From assembly GCF_013114825.1 (NCBI RefSeq), contig NZ_JAAVLX010000004.1, forward strand, positions 310,001-374,000: a stretch of DNA of 64,000 nucleotides. The letters are read 5' to 3'. This DNA comes from Bradyrhizobium australiense. GTDB lineage: Bacteria; Pseudomonadota; Alphaproteobacteria; Rhizobiales; Xanthobacteraceae. Positions 39,369 through 52,234 of this stretch are shown one piece after another; position 1 is the first letter of the stretch, and every line of letters starts with the position of its first letter. A program made the position numbers and the translations under genes. A model generated the notes under the pieces. That model ran no database searches, had not been told where the DNA came from, and worked only from the letters and a program-made list of their open reading frames with translations.

Positions 39369-39962
39369 ATGTCGTCAGACTCCACGAGTGCTTCGGTCCC
39401 CGGCAATTCGGACGGCGAATTTCCGCGCGCGTTTTACGCGACAATACGCCTGGTCGACGGCTTCACTGATGTCACCGGCAAGCTCATCGCCCTGTCGATG
39501 TTGTTTCTGGTCGTGACGATCTCCTACGAGGTCGTCATGCGCTACGGGTTCGGCGCGCCGACCATCTGGGTCTATGAATCGAGCTTCATGGTCAACGGCG
39601 CGGCCTTCATGTTGGGCGCCGGATACGCGCTGTTGAAGGGCGCGCACGTTCGCACCGACATCTATTGGGAGAATTACTCGGAGCGGACGAAGGGCATCGT
39701 CGATCTGATCTCCTATCTGTTCCTTTTCTATCCGGCCATGATCATCTTCATGCTGATCAGCATCGACGACGCCTGGCATTCCTACGAGACCGGCGAACGG
39801 TCCCAGGAAAGCGTGTGGCGCGCAATCATGTGGCCGTTCCGCGCCACCATTCCGCTGGCTGCCGTTCTGCTCATGATCCAGGGCATCTCCGAGGTACTGA
39901 AGTGCTGGTACCAGGTCCGGTTCGGCCGCGAGTTCGTACACAAGGAAAAGATCGAGATATGA
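39369..39962 (+). CDS. dctQ: TRAP transporter small permease (DctQ)
   Basis: This 197-residue inner-membrane protein has four helices, including IALSMLFLVVTISYEVVMRY, SSFMVNGAAFMLGAGYALL and the later FRATIPLAAVLLMIQGI. WVYESSFMVNGA and RTDIYWE are conserved DctQ features. ATG 39369 follows GAAGAG; TTG 39363 is a longer alternative. The last codon overlaps the large permease start (ATGA), showing coupled translation. Confidence 0.92.
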   Translation: MSSDSTSASVPGNSDGEFPRAFYATIRLVDGFTDVTGKLIALSMLFLVVTISYEVVMRYGFGAPTIWVYESSFMVNGAAFMLGAGYALLKGAHVRTDIYWENYSERTKGIVDLISYLFLFYPAMIIFMLISIDDAWHSYETGERSQESVWRAIMWPFRATIPLAAVLLMIQGISEVLKCWYQVRFGREFVHKEKIEI

Positions 39963-41377
39963 CCGGACTCGAGCTCCTCGGACTTGCCATGCTCCTGGTG
40001 ATGCTGGGAGCGATCTTCATCGGCCTGCCGATCAGCTTCACGCTGCTCTTTCTGGCGCTGATGTTCGGCTATGCCGGCATGGGAGAGCGCGTCTTCAACC
40101 TCGCCTACCTGCAGACCATCGGCCTCATGAAACAGGACGAACTCGTCGCGGTGCCGATGTTCGTTCTAATGGGCTTCATCTGCGACCAGGCCGGACTCAT
40201 GGAGCGGCTGTTCAAAGCGTTCCGCGATCTGTTTGCGCCGCTCAAGGGCGCGCTCTACGTGGTCGTCATTCTCACGGCGACGCTGTTCGGGATCGCCGCC
40301 GGAACCGTCGGCGCAACGGTTGCCCTGCTCGGCATCATGGCCGGGCCGATGATGATCCGCTCGGGCTACGATGTGCGGATGTCGGCAGGCGCCATAGCCG
40401 CCGGGGGCACGCTCGGCATCCTGATCCCGCCATCCGTGATGCTGGTCGTGATGGCCCCCGTGCTCGATATCTCGATCATCGATCTCTATGCGGCCGCATT
40501 CGGCCCGGGCTTCCTGCTGTCCGCGATGTTCATCGCCTACACCCTGATCCGCTGCCACTTCAATCCGAAGCTCGGCCCGCCGGTCCCCGTCGAGGAGCGG
40601 CAGGCTTCGATGCGGATCGTGCTGTGGGAATGCCTCGTCGGTCTTGTGCCTGTGACCGTGCTGACGATTGTGACGCTTGGCGCCATCCTCGCCGGCATCA
40701 CGACGGCGGCGGAGGCGGCGGCTTTCGGCGCGCTTGGCGCGATCCTGCTCGTTGTCGCCTATGGCAAGTTCACATGGCGCGGCCTGCTCGACGCCTGTTA
40801 CGCCACGCTGGCGACGACCAGCATGGTGCTGCTGCTCGCGGTCGCCTCCAACGTGTTCGGCGCCGTCTTCGCATGGCTCGGTACGGCGACCTGGATGACC
40901 AAGGCGCTGCTTGCTTCGCCGCTGCCGCCCTGGGGCACAATGTCCCTGCTGCTGACCCTGATATTCCTGCTCGGCTGGCCATTCGAATGGCCTGCGATCG
41001 TCTTCATCTTCCTGCCGATGCTGGCGCCCGTGGCCAAGGGGCTTGGCTACGACATGGTCTGGTTCGGCTGCATCGTCGCGGTCGTACTGCAGACCGCGTT
41101 CCTGTCGCCGCCCGTCGCCATGTCGGCCTACTATCTCAAGCAGGTCGTCAAGGAATGGAATTTGAGGCTGATCTACCGCGGCATGGCCGACTTCATGGTG
41201 ATCCAGTGTGCGTGCGTGGCACTGGTGCTGATCTTCCCTGCCATCGCGATGTGGTTCCCGCAATGGCTGCAGGCACGCCGGGTAGCGGCACGCACCGCGC
41301 AGATCGAGTACGTCGCGCCGCCGTCGAGCGCCACTGCGACGCTCGATGGCCCACGCATGGCGATCCGGAATTTCTGA
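39959..41377 (+). CDS. dctM: TRAP transporter large permease (DctM)
   Basis: This 472-residue membrane protein has about 12 helices: MLLVMLGAIFIGLPISFTLL near the start, VPMFVLMGFICDQAGLME (the DctM core region), GATVALLGIMAGPMM, GGTLGILIPPSVMLVV and the final STAFLSPPVAMSAYYLKQ-type segment. GGTLGILIPPS is a clear DctM/SLC13-like motif. It starts inside the stop of dctQ and completes a three-gene TRAP importer; the predicted coupling ion is Na+ or H+. Confidence 0.93.
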   Translation: MTGLELLGLAMLLVMLGAIFIGLPISFTLLFLALMFGYAGMGERVFNLAYLQTIGLMKQDELVAVPMFVLMGFICDQAGLMERLFKAFRDLFAPLKGALYVVVILTATLFGIAAGTVGATVALLGIMAGPMMIRSGYDVRMSAGAIAAGGTLGILIPPSVMLVVMAPVLDISIIDLYAAAFGPGFLLSAMFIAYTLIRCHFNPKLGPPVPVEERQASMRIVLWECLVGLVPVTVLTIVTLGAILAGITTAAEAAAFGALGAILLVVAYGKFTWRGLLDACYATLATTSMVLLLAVASNVFGAVFAWLGTATWMTKALLASPLPPWGTMSLLLTLIFLLGWPFEWPAIVFIFLPMLAPVAKGLGYDMVWFGCIVAVVLQTAFLSPPVAMSAYYLKQVVKEWNLRLIYRGMADFMVIQCACVALVLIFPAIAMWFPQWLQARRVAARTAQIEYVAPPSSATATLDGPRMAIRNF

Positions 41378-41404
41378 CTTCGCCTATGTCGGCCGCCATC
41401 CAAT

Positions 41405-41857
41405 TCAGATGTCCCCGTAGGCCGGCTCATTCGGCCGCGGACCCTTGCCGTAGCCTGCGATCATGAACAGGGCGCCGATGAGCGACAGATTCTTCAGAGC
41501 GTCGATCAGCGTCTTGGCATTTTCGGGCGCCGGCTGATTCCAGAAATCGTGGAAATAGAAGGTCGCGCCAAGCACGAAAAAGATCAGCAAGATCGCGAAG
41601 AAGCGCGCGCCGAAATTCACCGCGATCATCAGGCCGGCGAGGATTTCGAAACCGCCGACGCCGAGCGCCAGCAATTGGGGGATCGGCATGCCGGTCATCG
41701 TTTCGAGCTGCGAGATATAGGGCGCGAGCAGCGCCGGAATGCTCACCTTGGATGCGATGAAGTCCGCTGTCTGCTGCATTGCGAAGAGCTTGGTCGCGCC
41801 CGTGTACATGAAGAGCACGGCGAACAGGACTCGCCCGAAGGTAACTAACGCTGGCAT
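41405..41857 (-). CDS. DoxX-family membrane protein
   Basis: This 150-residue protein has four helices: FGRVLFAVLFMYTGATKLF, LLALGVGGFEILAGLMIAV, GARFFAILLIFFVLGATFYFH and SLIGALFMIAGYG. These and the PxxFWNQP region match DoxX family proteins linked to quinone or sulfur oxidation. ATG 41857 has GAGG nine bases upstream; ATG 41881 would add eight residues without a site. No partner gene is adjacent (TRAP genes run the other way). Confidence 0.88.
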   Translation of the reverse strand: MPALVTFGRVLFAVLFMYTGATKLFAMQQTADFIASKVSIPALLAPYISQLETMTGMPIPQLLALGVGGFEILAGLMIAVNFGARFFAILLIFFVLGATFYFHDFWNQPAPENAKTLIDALKNLSLIGALFMIAGYGKGPRPNEPAYGDI

Positions 41858-42142
41858 GGGATCGGCCTCACTGAATGGCATGCAAAGGTAGCAGGCGGCG
41901 CGAAACGATTATGGGCGTTTCGTCTCCGCTTTTCAAACGCTCAAAATCGAAACCATCCGCGCAGCAGCCTGCGCGCGCCCAACCAGACCTTCCGATAGAA
42001 GCAGAACCAAGGCGCTTTCTTGATCATAGCTTTTCAAGCGAAGCATGGCCGGCCTGATGCGGGGGCCAGTAGCGGCCCGTCTGAAGAAATCCCGCCAGAA
42101 CAAAAGGCTGGATCCCGGCTTTGAATTAGTCTGAACCGGAAT

Positions 42143-44452
<2,310 letters not shown>

Positions 44453-44704
44453 GTAGGCTCCCGCGTTTCCGGTCCCGAACTCTTGTCTTATTGATACTTC
44501 CAGATCAGGGTCAGTTTTCCGGCAAAATGAGGGGGATGTGAAGCACGGGCGACCACTTGGATGCAACATCTGAGAACGCCGCCGTCAACAACGGCTCATC
44601 GACGAAGAGCGGCAAATCCGGTAGCATTCGTCTTCCTCCCCCATCCCCTTGGCCGACAATATGGCAAATTTGCCCCCGCGACGTCGGCGACCGGAGCACA
44701 ACTA

Positions 44705-46684
44705 ATGGTTAAGATACTACTGGGTCTGGTCGCTGCGGTCGTGATCGCGGTGGGCGGCTTCTTCGGCTTCGAGTTCTACACCCAGCACCGGATCACGCGC
44801 GAGGTCGAGGCTGCCTTCGAGCAGATTCGCGCCGGCGGTGGCAAGGCAAGCCACGGCAAAGTGTCGTTCGACCTGAAGAGCCGCACCCTAAAGATAGACG
44901 AAATCGCGACTGAATCGGCATCGCAGCCGCCGGTGAGCGTAAAGATTGCCAGGGTGGTCGCCTCGGGCGTCGGCCAGCCGGACACGGGCCGCTTCTGGGC
45001 CGACAGCATCGAAGCGACGGACATCGAGGTCGGCACTAGCATGGCTGGTCCGGCGGACGCGAAACTCGCCTACAAGATGCCGCGCCTGATGATGAAGGAC
45101 TATTCGGGCCTCGCGAGCCTGAAGGACCCACCCGCTTCGGCATCCACCGTCGGCATATATCGATCCGGATTGGAGCAATTCTCTGCCATGTCGGCGGCAT
45201 CCGTCTCGGCCCCGAGCATCGCAGTAACGATCAACTTCGGCGCCGCAACGTCGGGAGAGTTCGTCCATTCGGGTTTGGCCCTGCGGGATATCAAGGGCGG
45301 TAAGATCGCTGCCATGCAGATCGAGCGGGCCAGTTTTACGATCAATACGCAGCACGCCGGCAAGCCCGACAAAATGACCGGCGAAATCGCCAATCTCGCC
45401 TCGAGCGATTTCGATGCAGGAGCCATTGCAGCCATCCTGGATCCGCAAAAGGCCAACGATGACCGCTATATCCGCGTCTACAGCAAGATGACGGCCGGTC
45501 CCTACACCGTCACTTCTGCGCAAGGGCTTCGCATGCGCATCGACGCGATGACGGTCGACGATGTCGCCGTACGCCCGTCGCGGCTGCAACTTCCGGCGAT
45601 GCTTGCGACGATACAGGTGGCCGGAACCGCTCAGCCTTCGCCCGCGCAAGCGCGCGACCTGATCGAACAAGCGGCCGCGCTCTACGAGGGCGTGCGTGTT
45701 GGGACGGCCGAGATGCACGGCCTTTCGGCCGAAACACCGCAAGGCCCATTCAAGCTCTCGGCGATCAGGTTCAACCTGGAAGGCGGCAAGGTCGGCGAGT
45801 TTGCATTCGAAGGATTTGATACAAGGACGCCGAAAGGACCGATCAAGCTCGGACGCTTCGCGCTGAAATCGCTGGATGTGGCCAACTTCATGCGTCTCTC
45901 TGCGCAGCTTGCGAACCCGTCGCAACCGCCCTCGCCGGAACTGATCGCAGCGCTGTTTCCGCTGATCCAGGGCGTTGAGATCAAGGGTGTGATGGCGCCC
46001 TTCAAGAACACCGGCAAGTTCGTCAACCTCGATGGCTTCGACCTGAACTGGGGACAATTCGTCGGCCCGATTCCGAGCAAGGCGCGCCTGACCGCGAAAA
46101 TGACCACGCCGGTCGATGCCACCGATCCTGCCATGAAACCGCTCATTGCGGCCGGACTAGATACGCTGTCGGCCGACGGCGATATCGGCGCGGAGTGGAC
46201 GGAGGCGGCCCGCAGCTTCGTCGTGGAGGTCCCAAAGTTCGAAATCGGCGGGCTTCTGAAAGCATCCGCGCGGATCGCGCTCGCCAACGTGCCGCGGCAG
46301 GTATTTTCGGCCAACGCGGCCCAGGCGATCGGAGCGGCGGCGCAGATCGAGGCCGGCACCATCGAGCTCACGCTGCGCGATCTCGGCAGCGTCGATGTCG
46401 GGGTCGTTCAATACGCCCGCGCGCAGAACGTCAGCCGCGAGGCAGCGCGGCAAGTGATCGTCGAAAGCATCAGGGCCAGCAGCCAGGACGCGGCGACGGC
46501 CAACCCTGATGCCGCGGATGCCGTGCAGGCGCTCGCACGCTTTGTTGAGACCCCGGGGCAAACGCTGGTCATCAAGCTCACGCCGCTCGGCAAGGTGTCG
46601 GCGATACAGCTAGTCCAGTTGTTGAAGACCGACCCGATGATTGCGCTGGCGCAATTTCGGATCGAGGCTTCGACGGGACTGTGA
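44705..46684 (+). CDS. Large membrane-anchored protein of unknown function
   Basis: This 659-residue protein starts MVKILLGLVAAVVIAVGGFF with one N-terminal helix (signal anchor) and a long periplasmic part. That part is a string of amphipathic beta strands (for example SVKIARVVASGVGQ, ITINFGAATSGEF, IKGVMAPFKNTGKFVNLDGF) without low complexity, as in AsmA-like or DUF945-like envelope proteins, but no named domain is certain. It would lie in the periplasm between the two membranes. It stands next to, and convergent with, aspS. Confidence 0.75.
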   Translation: MVKILLGLVAAVVIAVGGFFGFEFYTQHRITREVEAAFEQIRAGGGKASHGKVSFDLKSRTLKIDEIATESASQPPVSVKIARVVASGVGQPDTGRFWADSIEATDIEVGTSMAGPADAKLAYKMPRLMMKDYSGLASLKDPPASASTVGIYRSGLEQFSAMSAASVSAPSIAVTINFGAATSGEFVHSGLALRDIKGGKIAAMQIERASFTINTQHAGKPDKMTGEIANLASSDFDAGAIAAILDPQKANDDRYIRVYSKMTAGPYTVTSAQGLRMRIDAMTVDDVAVRPSRLQLPAMLATIQVAGTAQPSPAQARDLIEQAAALYEGVRVGTAEMHGLSAETPQGPFKLSAIRFNLEGGKVGEFAFEGFDTRTPKGPIKLGRFALKSLDVANFMRLSAQLANPSQPPSPELIAALFPLIQGVEIKGVMAPFKNTGKFVNLDGFDLNWGQFVGPIPSKARLTAKMTTPVDATDPAMKPLIAAGLDTLSADGDIGAEWTEAARSFVVEVPKFEIGGLLKASARIALANVPRQVFSANAAQAIGAAAQIEAGTIELTLRDLGSVDVGVVQYARAQNVSREAARQVIVESIRASSQDAATANPDAADAVQALARFVETPGQTLVIKLTPLGKVSAIQLVQLLKTDPMIALAQFRIEASTGL

Positions 46685-46697
46685 GCTAGCCTGAGTC

Positions 46698-48473
46698 TTA
46701 TGTCTTGTCCGGCAGGTTGAGCCGGATGTGAAGCTCGCGAAGTTGTTTTGTGGTGACCTCCGATGGCGCACCCATCAGGAGGTCCACGGCCTGCTGGTTC
46801 ATCGGGAACAGCGAGATCTCGCGCAAATTGGTGGTACCGCAGAGCAGCATCACGATGCGGTCGACGCCGGCCGCCATGCCGCCATGCGGCGGGGCGCCGT
46901 ACTGGAACGCGCGATACATGCCGCCGAAACGCTCGACGACATCCTTCTCGCCATAGCCCGCGATCTCGAACGCCTTCACCATCGCTTCCGGCTTGTGGTT
47001 GCGGATGCCGCCGGAGGCGATCTCGTAGCCGTTGCAGGTGATGTCGTACTGAAACGCCTTGATGGTCAGCGGATCCTGCCCGTTGAGCGCGTCGAGGCCG
47101 CCCTGCGGCATCGAGAACGGGTTGTGCGAGAAGTCGACCTTCTTGTCTTCCTCGTTGTACTCGTACATCGGAAAGTCCACGATCCAGGCGAGCTCGAACC
47201 GGTCCCTGTCGATCAGGTTCAATTCCTCGGCCACCTTGGTGCGGGCGAGACCTGAAAACTTCCAGAATTTTTCCGGGTCGCCGGCGACGAAGAACGCAGC
47301 GTCGCCTTCCTTCAAGCCGAGCTGCGCGCGGATCGCCGCCGTCCGCTCCGCGCCGATGTTGTTGGCCAGCGGACCCGCGCCCTCGCCGCCCTCGCGCCAC
47401 ATGATGTAGCCGAGGCCGGGCTGGCCTTCACCCTGCGCCCACGAGTTCATGCGGTCGCAGAACGCGCGTGAGCCACCGCCCACGCCGGGGATCGCCCAGA
47501 CCTGTTTCTTCGGGTCTTCCAGCATCCGCGCGAACACCTTGAAGCCGGAGCCGCGGAAGTGCTCGGAGACGTCCTGCATCTGGATAGGGTTGCGCAGGTC
47601 AGGCTTGTCGGTGCCGTATTTGCGCAGCGCCTCCGCAAACGGGATCCGCGGCCAGTTTTTCGTAACCGGCTTGCCCTTGGCAAAGTCCTCGAACACGCCA
47701 GTGATCACCGGCTCCATCGCCGCAAATACATCGTCTTGCGTGACAAAGCTCATCTCGACATCAAGCTGATAAAATTCACCCGGCAGGCGGTCGGCGCGCG
47801 GGTCCTCATCGCGAAAGCATGGCGCGATCTGGAAGTACCGGTCGAAGCCCGACATCATCAGCAGTTGCTTATACTGCTGCGGCGCCTGCGGCAGCGCGTA
47901 GAATTTTCCGGGATGAATGCGTGACGGCACCAAAAAATCCCGTGCCCCTTCCGGCGAGGACGCCGTCAGGATCGGGGTCTGGAACTCGAAGAAACCCTGC
48001 TCCTTCATCCGCTTGCGCATGGAATCGACGATGGCGCCGCGGGTCATGATGTTCTGGTGCAGCTTCTCGCGACGGAGGTCGAGGAAGCGGTACTTGAGCC
48101 TGATGTCTTCAGGATATTCCTGCTCGCCGAACACCGGCAGCGGGAGTTCGCCGGCCGGGCCGAGCACCTCGATCTCGCTGACGTAAACCTCCACCGAACC
48201 GGTCGGCAGTTCCGGATTGTCGGTACCATCAGGGCGGCGGCGCACCTTGCCGTCGATCCGCACCACCCATTCCGAGCGGAACTTTTCCACTTCCTTGAAC
48301 GCCGGCGAGTCCGGGTCCGCCACGCATTGGGTGATGCCGTAATGGTCGCGCAGGTCGATGAACAGCACGCCGCCGTGGTCGCGGATACGGTGGCACCAGC
48401 CGGAAAGACGGGCCGTTTGCCCGATGTCGCCCTCGCGGAGCGCGCCGCATGTATGTGACCGGTAGCGATGCAT
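46698..48473 (-). CDS. aspS: Aspartyl-tRNA synthetase
   Basis: This 591-residue class II synthetase has the OB-fold anticodon domain (about 1-110: [26 protein letters not shown]), motif 2 with [22 protein letters not shown], the bacterial GAD insert region and motif 3 [16 protein letters not shown]. Start ATG 48473 ([14 protein letters not shown]) is preferred to the upstream frame start. In alphaproteobacteria AspRS is often non-discriminating, but this cannot be read from the sequence here. It is divergent from selO. Confidence 0.97.
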   Translation of the reverse strand: MHRYRSHTCGALREGDIGQTARLSGWCHRIRDHGGVLFIDLRDHYGITQCVADPDSPAFKEVEKFRSEWVVRIDGKVRRRPDGTDNPELPTGSVEVYVSEIEVLGPAGELPLPVFGEQEYPEDIRLKYRFLDLRREKLHQNIMTRGAIVDSMRKRMKEQGFFEFQTPILTASSPEGARDFLVPSRIHPGKFYALPQAPQQYKQLLMMSGFDRYFQIAPCFRDEDPRADRLPGEFYQLDVEMSFVTQDDVFAAMEPVITGVFEDFAKGKPVTKNWPRIPFAEALRKYGTDKPDLRNPIQMQDVSEHFRGSGFKVFARMLEDPKKQVWAIPGVGGGSRAFCDRMNSWAQGEGQPGLGYIMWREGGEGAGPLANNIGAERTAAIRAQLGLKEGDAAFFVAGDPEKFWKFSGLARTKVAEELNLIDRDRFELAWIVDFPMYEYNEEDKKVDFSHNPFSMPQGGLDALNGQDPLTIKAFQYDITCNGYEIASGGIRNHKPEAMVKAFEIAGYGEKDVVERFGGMYRAFQYGAPPHGGMAAGVDRIVMLLCGTTNLREISLFPMNQQAVDLLMGAPSEVTTKQLRELHIRLNLPDKT

Positions 48474-48663
48474 GGAAGTCCCAAAAAAGATGTCGGAGGT
48501 TGAGAATCGGGGGCCAAAGCCGGTCCGAAGTTGCGGAGGGTTTACCCGACGCGGCCGGGGGCGGCAACCAATGGCGGGGCTGTTTTCGGCGCAAAAACGG
48601 CCATTTCGGCAAGTCCGCATCTGGACCGTTTGCCTATTCCGGGGCTGCGCCTATCTTTAGATC

Positions 48664-50136
48664 ATGACCATCCATTTCCCGTTCCAGAACACCTATTCGG
48701 CGCTGCCGGCGAATTTTTTCGCCCGCGTCGCCCCCACCCCGGTCGCCGCCCCCCGGCTGATCAAGCTGAACCGGGACTTGGCAGTCCATCTCGGCCTCGA
48801 TCCTGACGTACTGGAGAGCCCGGAAGGGGCGGAAATCCTCGCGGGAAAGCGCCTGCCTGAGGGCGCCGATCCGATCGCGATGGCCTATGCCGGGCACCAG
48901 TTCGGCCAGTTTGTGCCGCAGCTCGGCGACGGCCGGGCGATCCTGCTCGGCGAAGTCATCGACAAGGACGGCGTCCGCCGTGACATCCAGCTCAAGGGAA
49001 GCGGGCCTACGCCCTTCTCGCGCCGGGGCGACGGCCGCGCCGCGCTCGGCCCGGTCTTGCGGGAATACATCGTCAGTGAGGCGATGTTTGCGCTCGGCAT
49101 CCCCACCACCCGCTCGCTGGCCGCCGTGACTTCAGGCGAGAATGTGATGCGCGAGACCATGCTGCCCGGGGCCGTGCTCACGCGCATCGCAGCAAGCCAC
49201 GTCCGCGTCGGCACCTTCCAGTTCTTCGCAGCGCGCGGCGATACCGTTGGCGTGCGAAAGCTCGCCGACCACGTCATTGCCAGGCACTATCCCGATGTTG
49301 CCAAGGCCGAGCGTCCCTATCACGCGTTGCTCGAAGGCGTCGTCGCCCGCCAGGCCGATCTCGTCGCGCGCTGGCTTTTGGTCGGCTTCATCCACGGCGT
49401 CATGAATACCGACAACACCTCGATCTCGGGCGAGACCATCGACTACGGCCCCTGTGCCTTCATGGACGAATACAACCCCGCGCAGGTGTTCTCCTCGATC
49501 GACGAGATGGGCCGCTACGCCTACGCCAACCAGCCACGCATCGCGCTGTGGAATTTGACGCGGCTCGCCGAATGCCTGCTGCCGCTGTTTTCCGACGAGC
49601 AGGACAAGGCGATCGAACAGGCGCAACTCATGCTCGGCGAATTCGCCGAGAAGTTCACCGCCGCCTATCAGGCCGGACTGCGCAAGAAGATCGGCCTGTT
49701 CACCATGCGCGACGGCGACGAAGCCTTGATCCAGGATCTGCTCGATGCCATGGCGAAGAACACCGCCGACTTCACCCTCACCTTCCGCCGGCTGATCGAT
49801 GCCGCGGGTGATCCCGCCGAGAACAAGGTGCGTGATCAGTTCACCGATCCCGCCGCCTTCGATGAATGGGCCGCGCGCTGGCGCCAACGCCTCGCCGACG
49901 AACCGCAATCGGCCGCCGAGCGACAGGCCGCAATGCGCGCGGTGAATCCGGCCTTCATCCCACGCAACCACCGCGTCGAAGCCGTCATCGCCGCCGCCGT
50001 CAACAACGACTACGCGCCGTTCGAGGAATTGCTGACGGTGCTGTCGAAGCCGTATGACGATCAGCCCGAGTTCGCGGCTTACGCCGATCCGCCGCTGCCG
50101 GATCAGCGCGTGCTGCGGACGTTCTGCGGGACGTAG
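48664..50136 (+). CDS. selO: SelO family protein adenylyltransferase
   Basis: This 490-residue protein has the pseudokinase-like SelO sequence: [65 protein letters not shown] and [22 protein letters not shown], which carry the ATP-site Gly loop, lysine and the catalytic Asp residues. SelO transfers AMP to Ser/Thr/Tyr of redox proteins; it can act on targets under oxidative stress. Its C-terminal end is [11 protein letters not shown], without the Cys/Sec tail of larger forms. It starts ATG 48664, divergent from aspS by about 190 bases. Confidence 0.95.
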   Translation: MTIHFPFQNTYSALPANFFARVAPTPVAAPRLIKLNRDLAVHLGLDPDVLESPEGAEILAGKRLPEGADPIAMAYAGHQFGQFVPQLGDGRAILLGEVIDKDGVRRDIQLKGSGPTPFSRRGDGRAALGPVLREYIVSEAMFALGIPTTRSLAAVTSGENVMRETMLPGAVLTRIAASHVRVGTFQFFAARGDTVGVRKLADHVIARHYPDVAKAERPYHALLEGVVARQADLVARWLLVGFIHGVMNTDNTSISGETIDYGPCAFMDEYNPAQVFSSIDEMGRYAYANQPRIALWNLTRLAECLLPLFSDEQDKAIEQAQLMLGEFAEKFTAAYQAGLRKKIGLFTMRDGDEALIQDLLDAMAKNTADFTLTFRRLIDAAGDPAENKVRDQFTDPAAFDEWAARWRQRLADEPQSAAERQAAMRAVNPAFIPRNHRVEAVIAAAVNNDYAPFEELLTVLSKPYDDQPEFAAYADPPLPDQRVLRTFCGT

Positions 50137-50156
50137 ATATCTCGCGCAGACAGATT

Positions 50157-50230
50157 GTAGGATCGGTGGAGCGTACGAAACCCATCAACAGCTCGCACGA
50201 GGCTGATGGTTTCGCTTCGCTCTACCCATC
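50157..50230. repeat. Palindromic intergenic repeat
   Basis: CGAAACCCATCA (50176-50187) faces TGATGGTTTCG (50204-50214) with one unpaired base; TGGAGCG and CGCTCTACCC outside it extend the symmetry. The GGGTTTCGCTTCGCTCTACCC-type pattern recurs between Bradyrhizobium genes (from memory). Confidence 0.65.
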
Positions 50231-50364
50231 TGCACGCTGCCGTTAACCCAATTCCTTAAGCAGCCATCCACCATCCGCCGACGCGATTCATCCGCAGGTT
50301 CCACAATTAAGAAACAGTCAACGCGCTCCCCACAATTCTAACGGTTTACTGAGGGGAGATTGCC

Positions 50365-50475
50365 GTGGACGCCTTTGCATTCGAATTCATGGGATTGGCG
50401 ATGATTGCGCTGTGCCTCGTCGTGCTCGCGATTCCGTCGGGCCGCCGGCGGTCGCGGTACGTGCGGTACGAGTGA
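50365..50475 (+). CDS. 36-residue single-helix membrane peptide
   Basis: GTG 50365 is preceded by GAGGGGAGA at the right distance and opens VDAFAFEFMGLAMIALCLVV then LAIPSGRRRSRYVRYE. One hydrophobic helix is followed by a strongly basic tail, so it should sit in the inner membrane with the tail inside. Function unknown; small enough to be missed by most gene callers. Confidence 0.55.
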   Translation: MDAFAFEFMGLAMIALCLVVLAIPSGRRRSRYVRYE

Positions 50476-50535
50476 CGCCTCCCACTTGTCGAACCTATCA
50501 TCGAGACGGCACAATTCGCCGCCCGCCATATTGCT

Positions 50536-50757
50536 TTGCTTCTGCGAAGGTCAAGTACGCCTTTCGATAACGCGCCGAGCTGGATCATCATTTCCGAATA
50601 CAACGTCGACGAATGGCCTAACGCCGGCCTGTCGCCGCTACCCGGACGGCCGGGCGTGTTCAGCTATGGCTTGATTCCGCCGGGCTTGTTCGCGCAGATC
50701 AAGGCCAAGTTTCTCGAACTGGCACGACAGAATAAGGGCCGCGCCGTGCGGCGCTGA
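50536..50757 (+). CDS. Hypothetical 73-residue protein
   Basis: TTG 50536 opens a frame with SWIIISEYNVDEWPNAGLSP, GVFSYGLIPPGLFAQIKAKF and a basic end LARQNKGRAVRR. The C-terminal helix with aromatic-Pro-Gly turn looks like a small conserved protein in rhizobia, but I cannot name it. The start codon is the weak point; a later start is possible. Confidence 0.55.
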   Translation: MLLRRSSTPFDNAPSWIIISEYNVDEWPNAGLSPLPGRPGVFSYGLIPPGLFAQIKAKFLELARQNKGRAVRR

Positions 50758-50928
50758 TCCGGATTCGAAAAGACCGGCAGATCGCAGACGGTCGAGGACC
50801 CGCCCGGCCTCCAAGCCGACGCAAAAAAGCCGTGCTCAGGCTCAAATGCAGGGCTCAAATCCCCCCCGACACCCTTGACATATCAGCGTTTTCGGCAGAA
50901 CGCCTGTCGGACGCGTCATGGATTGTTC

Positions 50929-52077
50929 ATGGATCTGATTACCACCACTTCCGACCTCGCCGCCGCCTGCTCCCGGCTCGCCCAGCACAAGGTCATCACG
51001 GTCGATACCGAGTTCCTGCGGGAGACGACCTACTATCCCCTGCTCTGCGTCGTGCAGATGGCGAGCGCGGACGAAGCGGTCGTGATCGACACGCTGGCGC
51101 CCGGCATCGACCTCAAGCCGTTCTTCGACCTGATGGGCAACGAGGCGGTGCTGAAAGTGTTTCACGCCGCCCGCCAGGACATCGAAATCGTCTGGCACCA
51201 ATCCGGCACCATTCCGCATCCGATCTTCGATACGCAAGTCGCGGCGATGGTGCTGGGTTATGGCGACAGCATCGCCTATGACCAGCTCGTCGAACGCGTC
51301 ACCGGCCACCGGCCCGACAAGACCCACCGCTTCACCGATTGGTCGCGCCGGCCGCTGACGCCGGAGCAGATGCATTACGCGATCTCCGACGTCACCCATT
51401 TGCGCGACGTCTTCGCCGCCCTCGATGCCGATTTGAAGAAGCGCGGCCGCAGCGACTGGGTCAGCGAAGAGATGGAAGTCCTGACCTCGCCAAGGACTTA
51501 CGATTTCCATCCTGAGCGTGCCTGGGAGCGGCTGAAGACGCGGGTGCGCAAGCCGAAGGAGCTTGCGGTGCTGATGGAAGTCGCGGCTTGGCGCGAGCAG
51601 GAGGCGCAAAGCCGCGACGTGCCGCGCTCGCGCGTGCTCAAGGACGACGCGGTCGGCGACATCGCCACTCACGCCCCGACCTCACTGGAGCGCCTCGCCA
51701 GCCTGCGCTCGCTGCCGAAAGGTTTTGACCGCTCGAAATGGGGCAGCGACATCATCGCCGCCGTGCAGCGCGGCCTCGCCCGCGATCAGCATACGCTGCC
51801 GAAGATCGAGAAGCCGCGCGGCAATTCGAATGGCGCAGCGACCGTCGAACTTCTGAAAGTGCTGCTGCGGATGACCTCGGAGCGCCACGCCGTCGCCAGC
51901 AAGGTCATTGCTACCGTCGACGATCTCGACCAGATCGCCGCGGACGACCACGCCGACGTTGCCGCACTGCACGGCTGGCGCCGCGAATTGTTCGGCGAAG
52001 CGGCGCTGGCGCTGAAGCACGGCCGGCTGGCGCTCGCGATCGAAAAGGGCCGCGTCGTCAGGGTCGATCGGGTCTAA
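50929..52077 (+). CDS. rnd: Ribonuclease D
   Basis: This 382-residue 3'-5' exoribonuclease has the DEDD motifs: exo [17 protein letters not shown] (D26, E28), exo [14 protein letters not shown], exo [16 protein letters not shown]. Two HRDC-like helical regions follow, with [22 protein letters not shown] and [16 protein letters not shown]. It trims tRNA precursor 3' ends. ATG 50929 ([13 protein letters not shown]) fits the family; 50875 adds 18 residues. Its position near aspS is conserved in this group. Confidence 0.95.
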   Translation: MDLITTTSDLAAACSRLAQHKVITVDTEFLRETTYYPLLCVVQMASADEAVVIDTLAPGIDLKPFFDLMGNEAVLKVFHAARQDIEIVWHQSGTIPHPIFDTQVAAMVLGYGDSIAYDQLVERVTGHRPDKTHRFTDWSRRPLTPEQMHYAISDVTHLRDVFAALDADLKKRGRSDWVSEEMEVLTSPRTYDFHPERAWERLKTRVRKPKELAVLMEVAAWREQEAQSRDVPRSRVLKDDAVGDIATHAPTSLERLASLRSLPKGFDRSKWGSDIIAAVQRGLARDQHTLPKIEKPRGNSNGAATVELLKVLLRMTSERHAVASKVIATVDDLDQIAADDHADVAALHGWRRELFGEAALALKHGRLALAIEKGRVVRVDRV

Positions 52078-52097
52078 GGCCTGCATCCGGCCGTGTT

Positions 52098-52226
52098 CCC
52101 CGGATGCTGCGCAGCACGCCGTATTCGCGGCGTGGTGCGCTGCTGATCCGGGGTCCAGACGCTGCGGCCGTGTTGGGGTCCCGGCTCTGCGGAGCAGCGC
52201 TGCGCGCTGCACCGCGTCGGGGACAA
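52098..52226. repeat. Double palindromic intergenic repeat
   Basis: CCCCGGATGCTGCGCAGCA (52098-52116) faces TGCTGATCCGGGG (52141-52153), and a second part with CTCTGCGGAGCAGCGCTGCGC follows to about 52226. This ATCCGGGG element is a frequent Bradyrhizobium repeat. It separates rnd from the convergent barrel gene. Confidence 0.72.
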
Positions 52227-52234
52227 GGGCCCAA

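Noticed and set aside
41911..42057. 48-codon frame starting MGVSSPLFKRSK
   Set aside because: No ribosome site and no conservation visible; could be real but unsupported. The gap 41882-42142 otherwise shows nothing clear.
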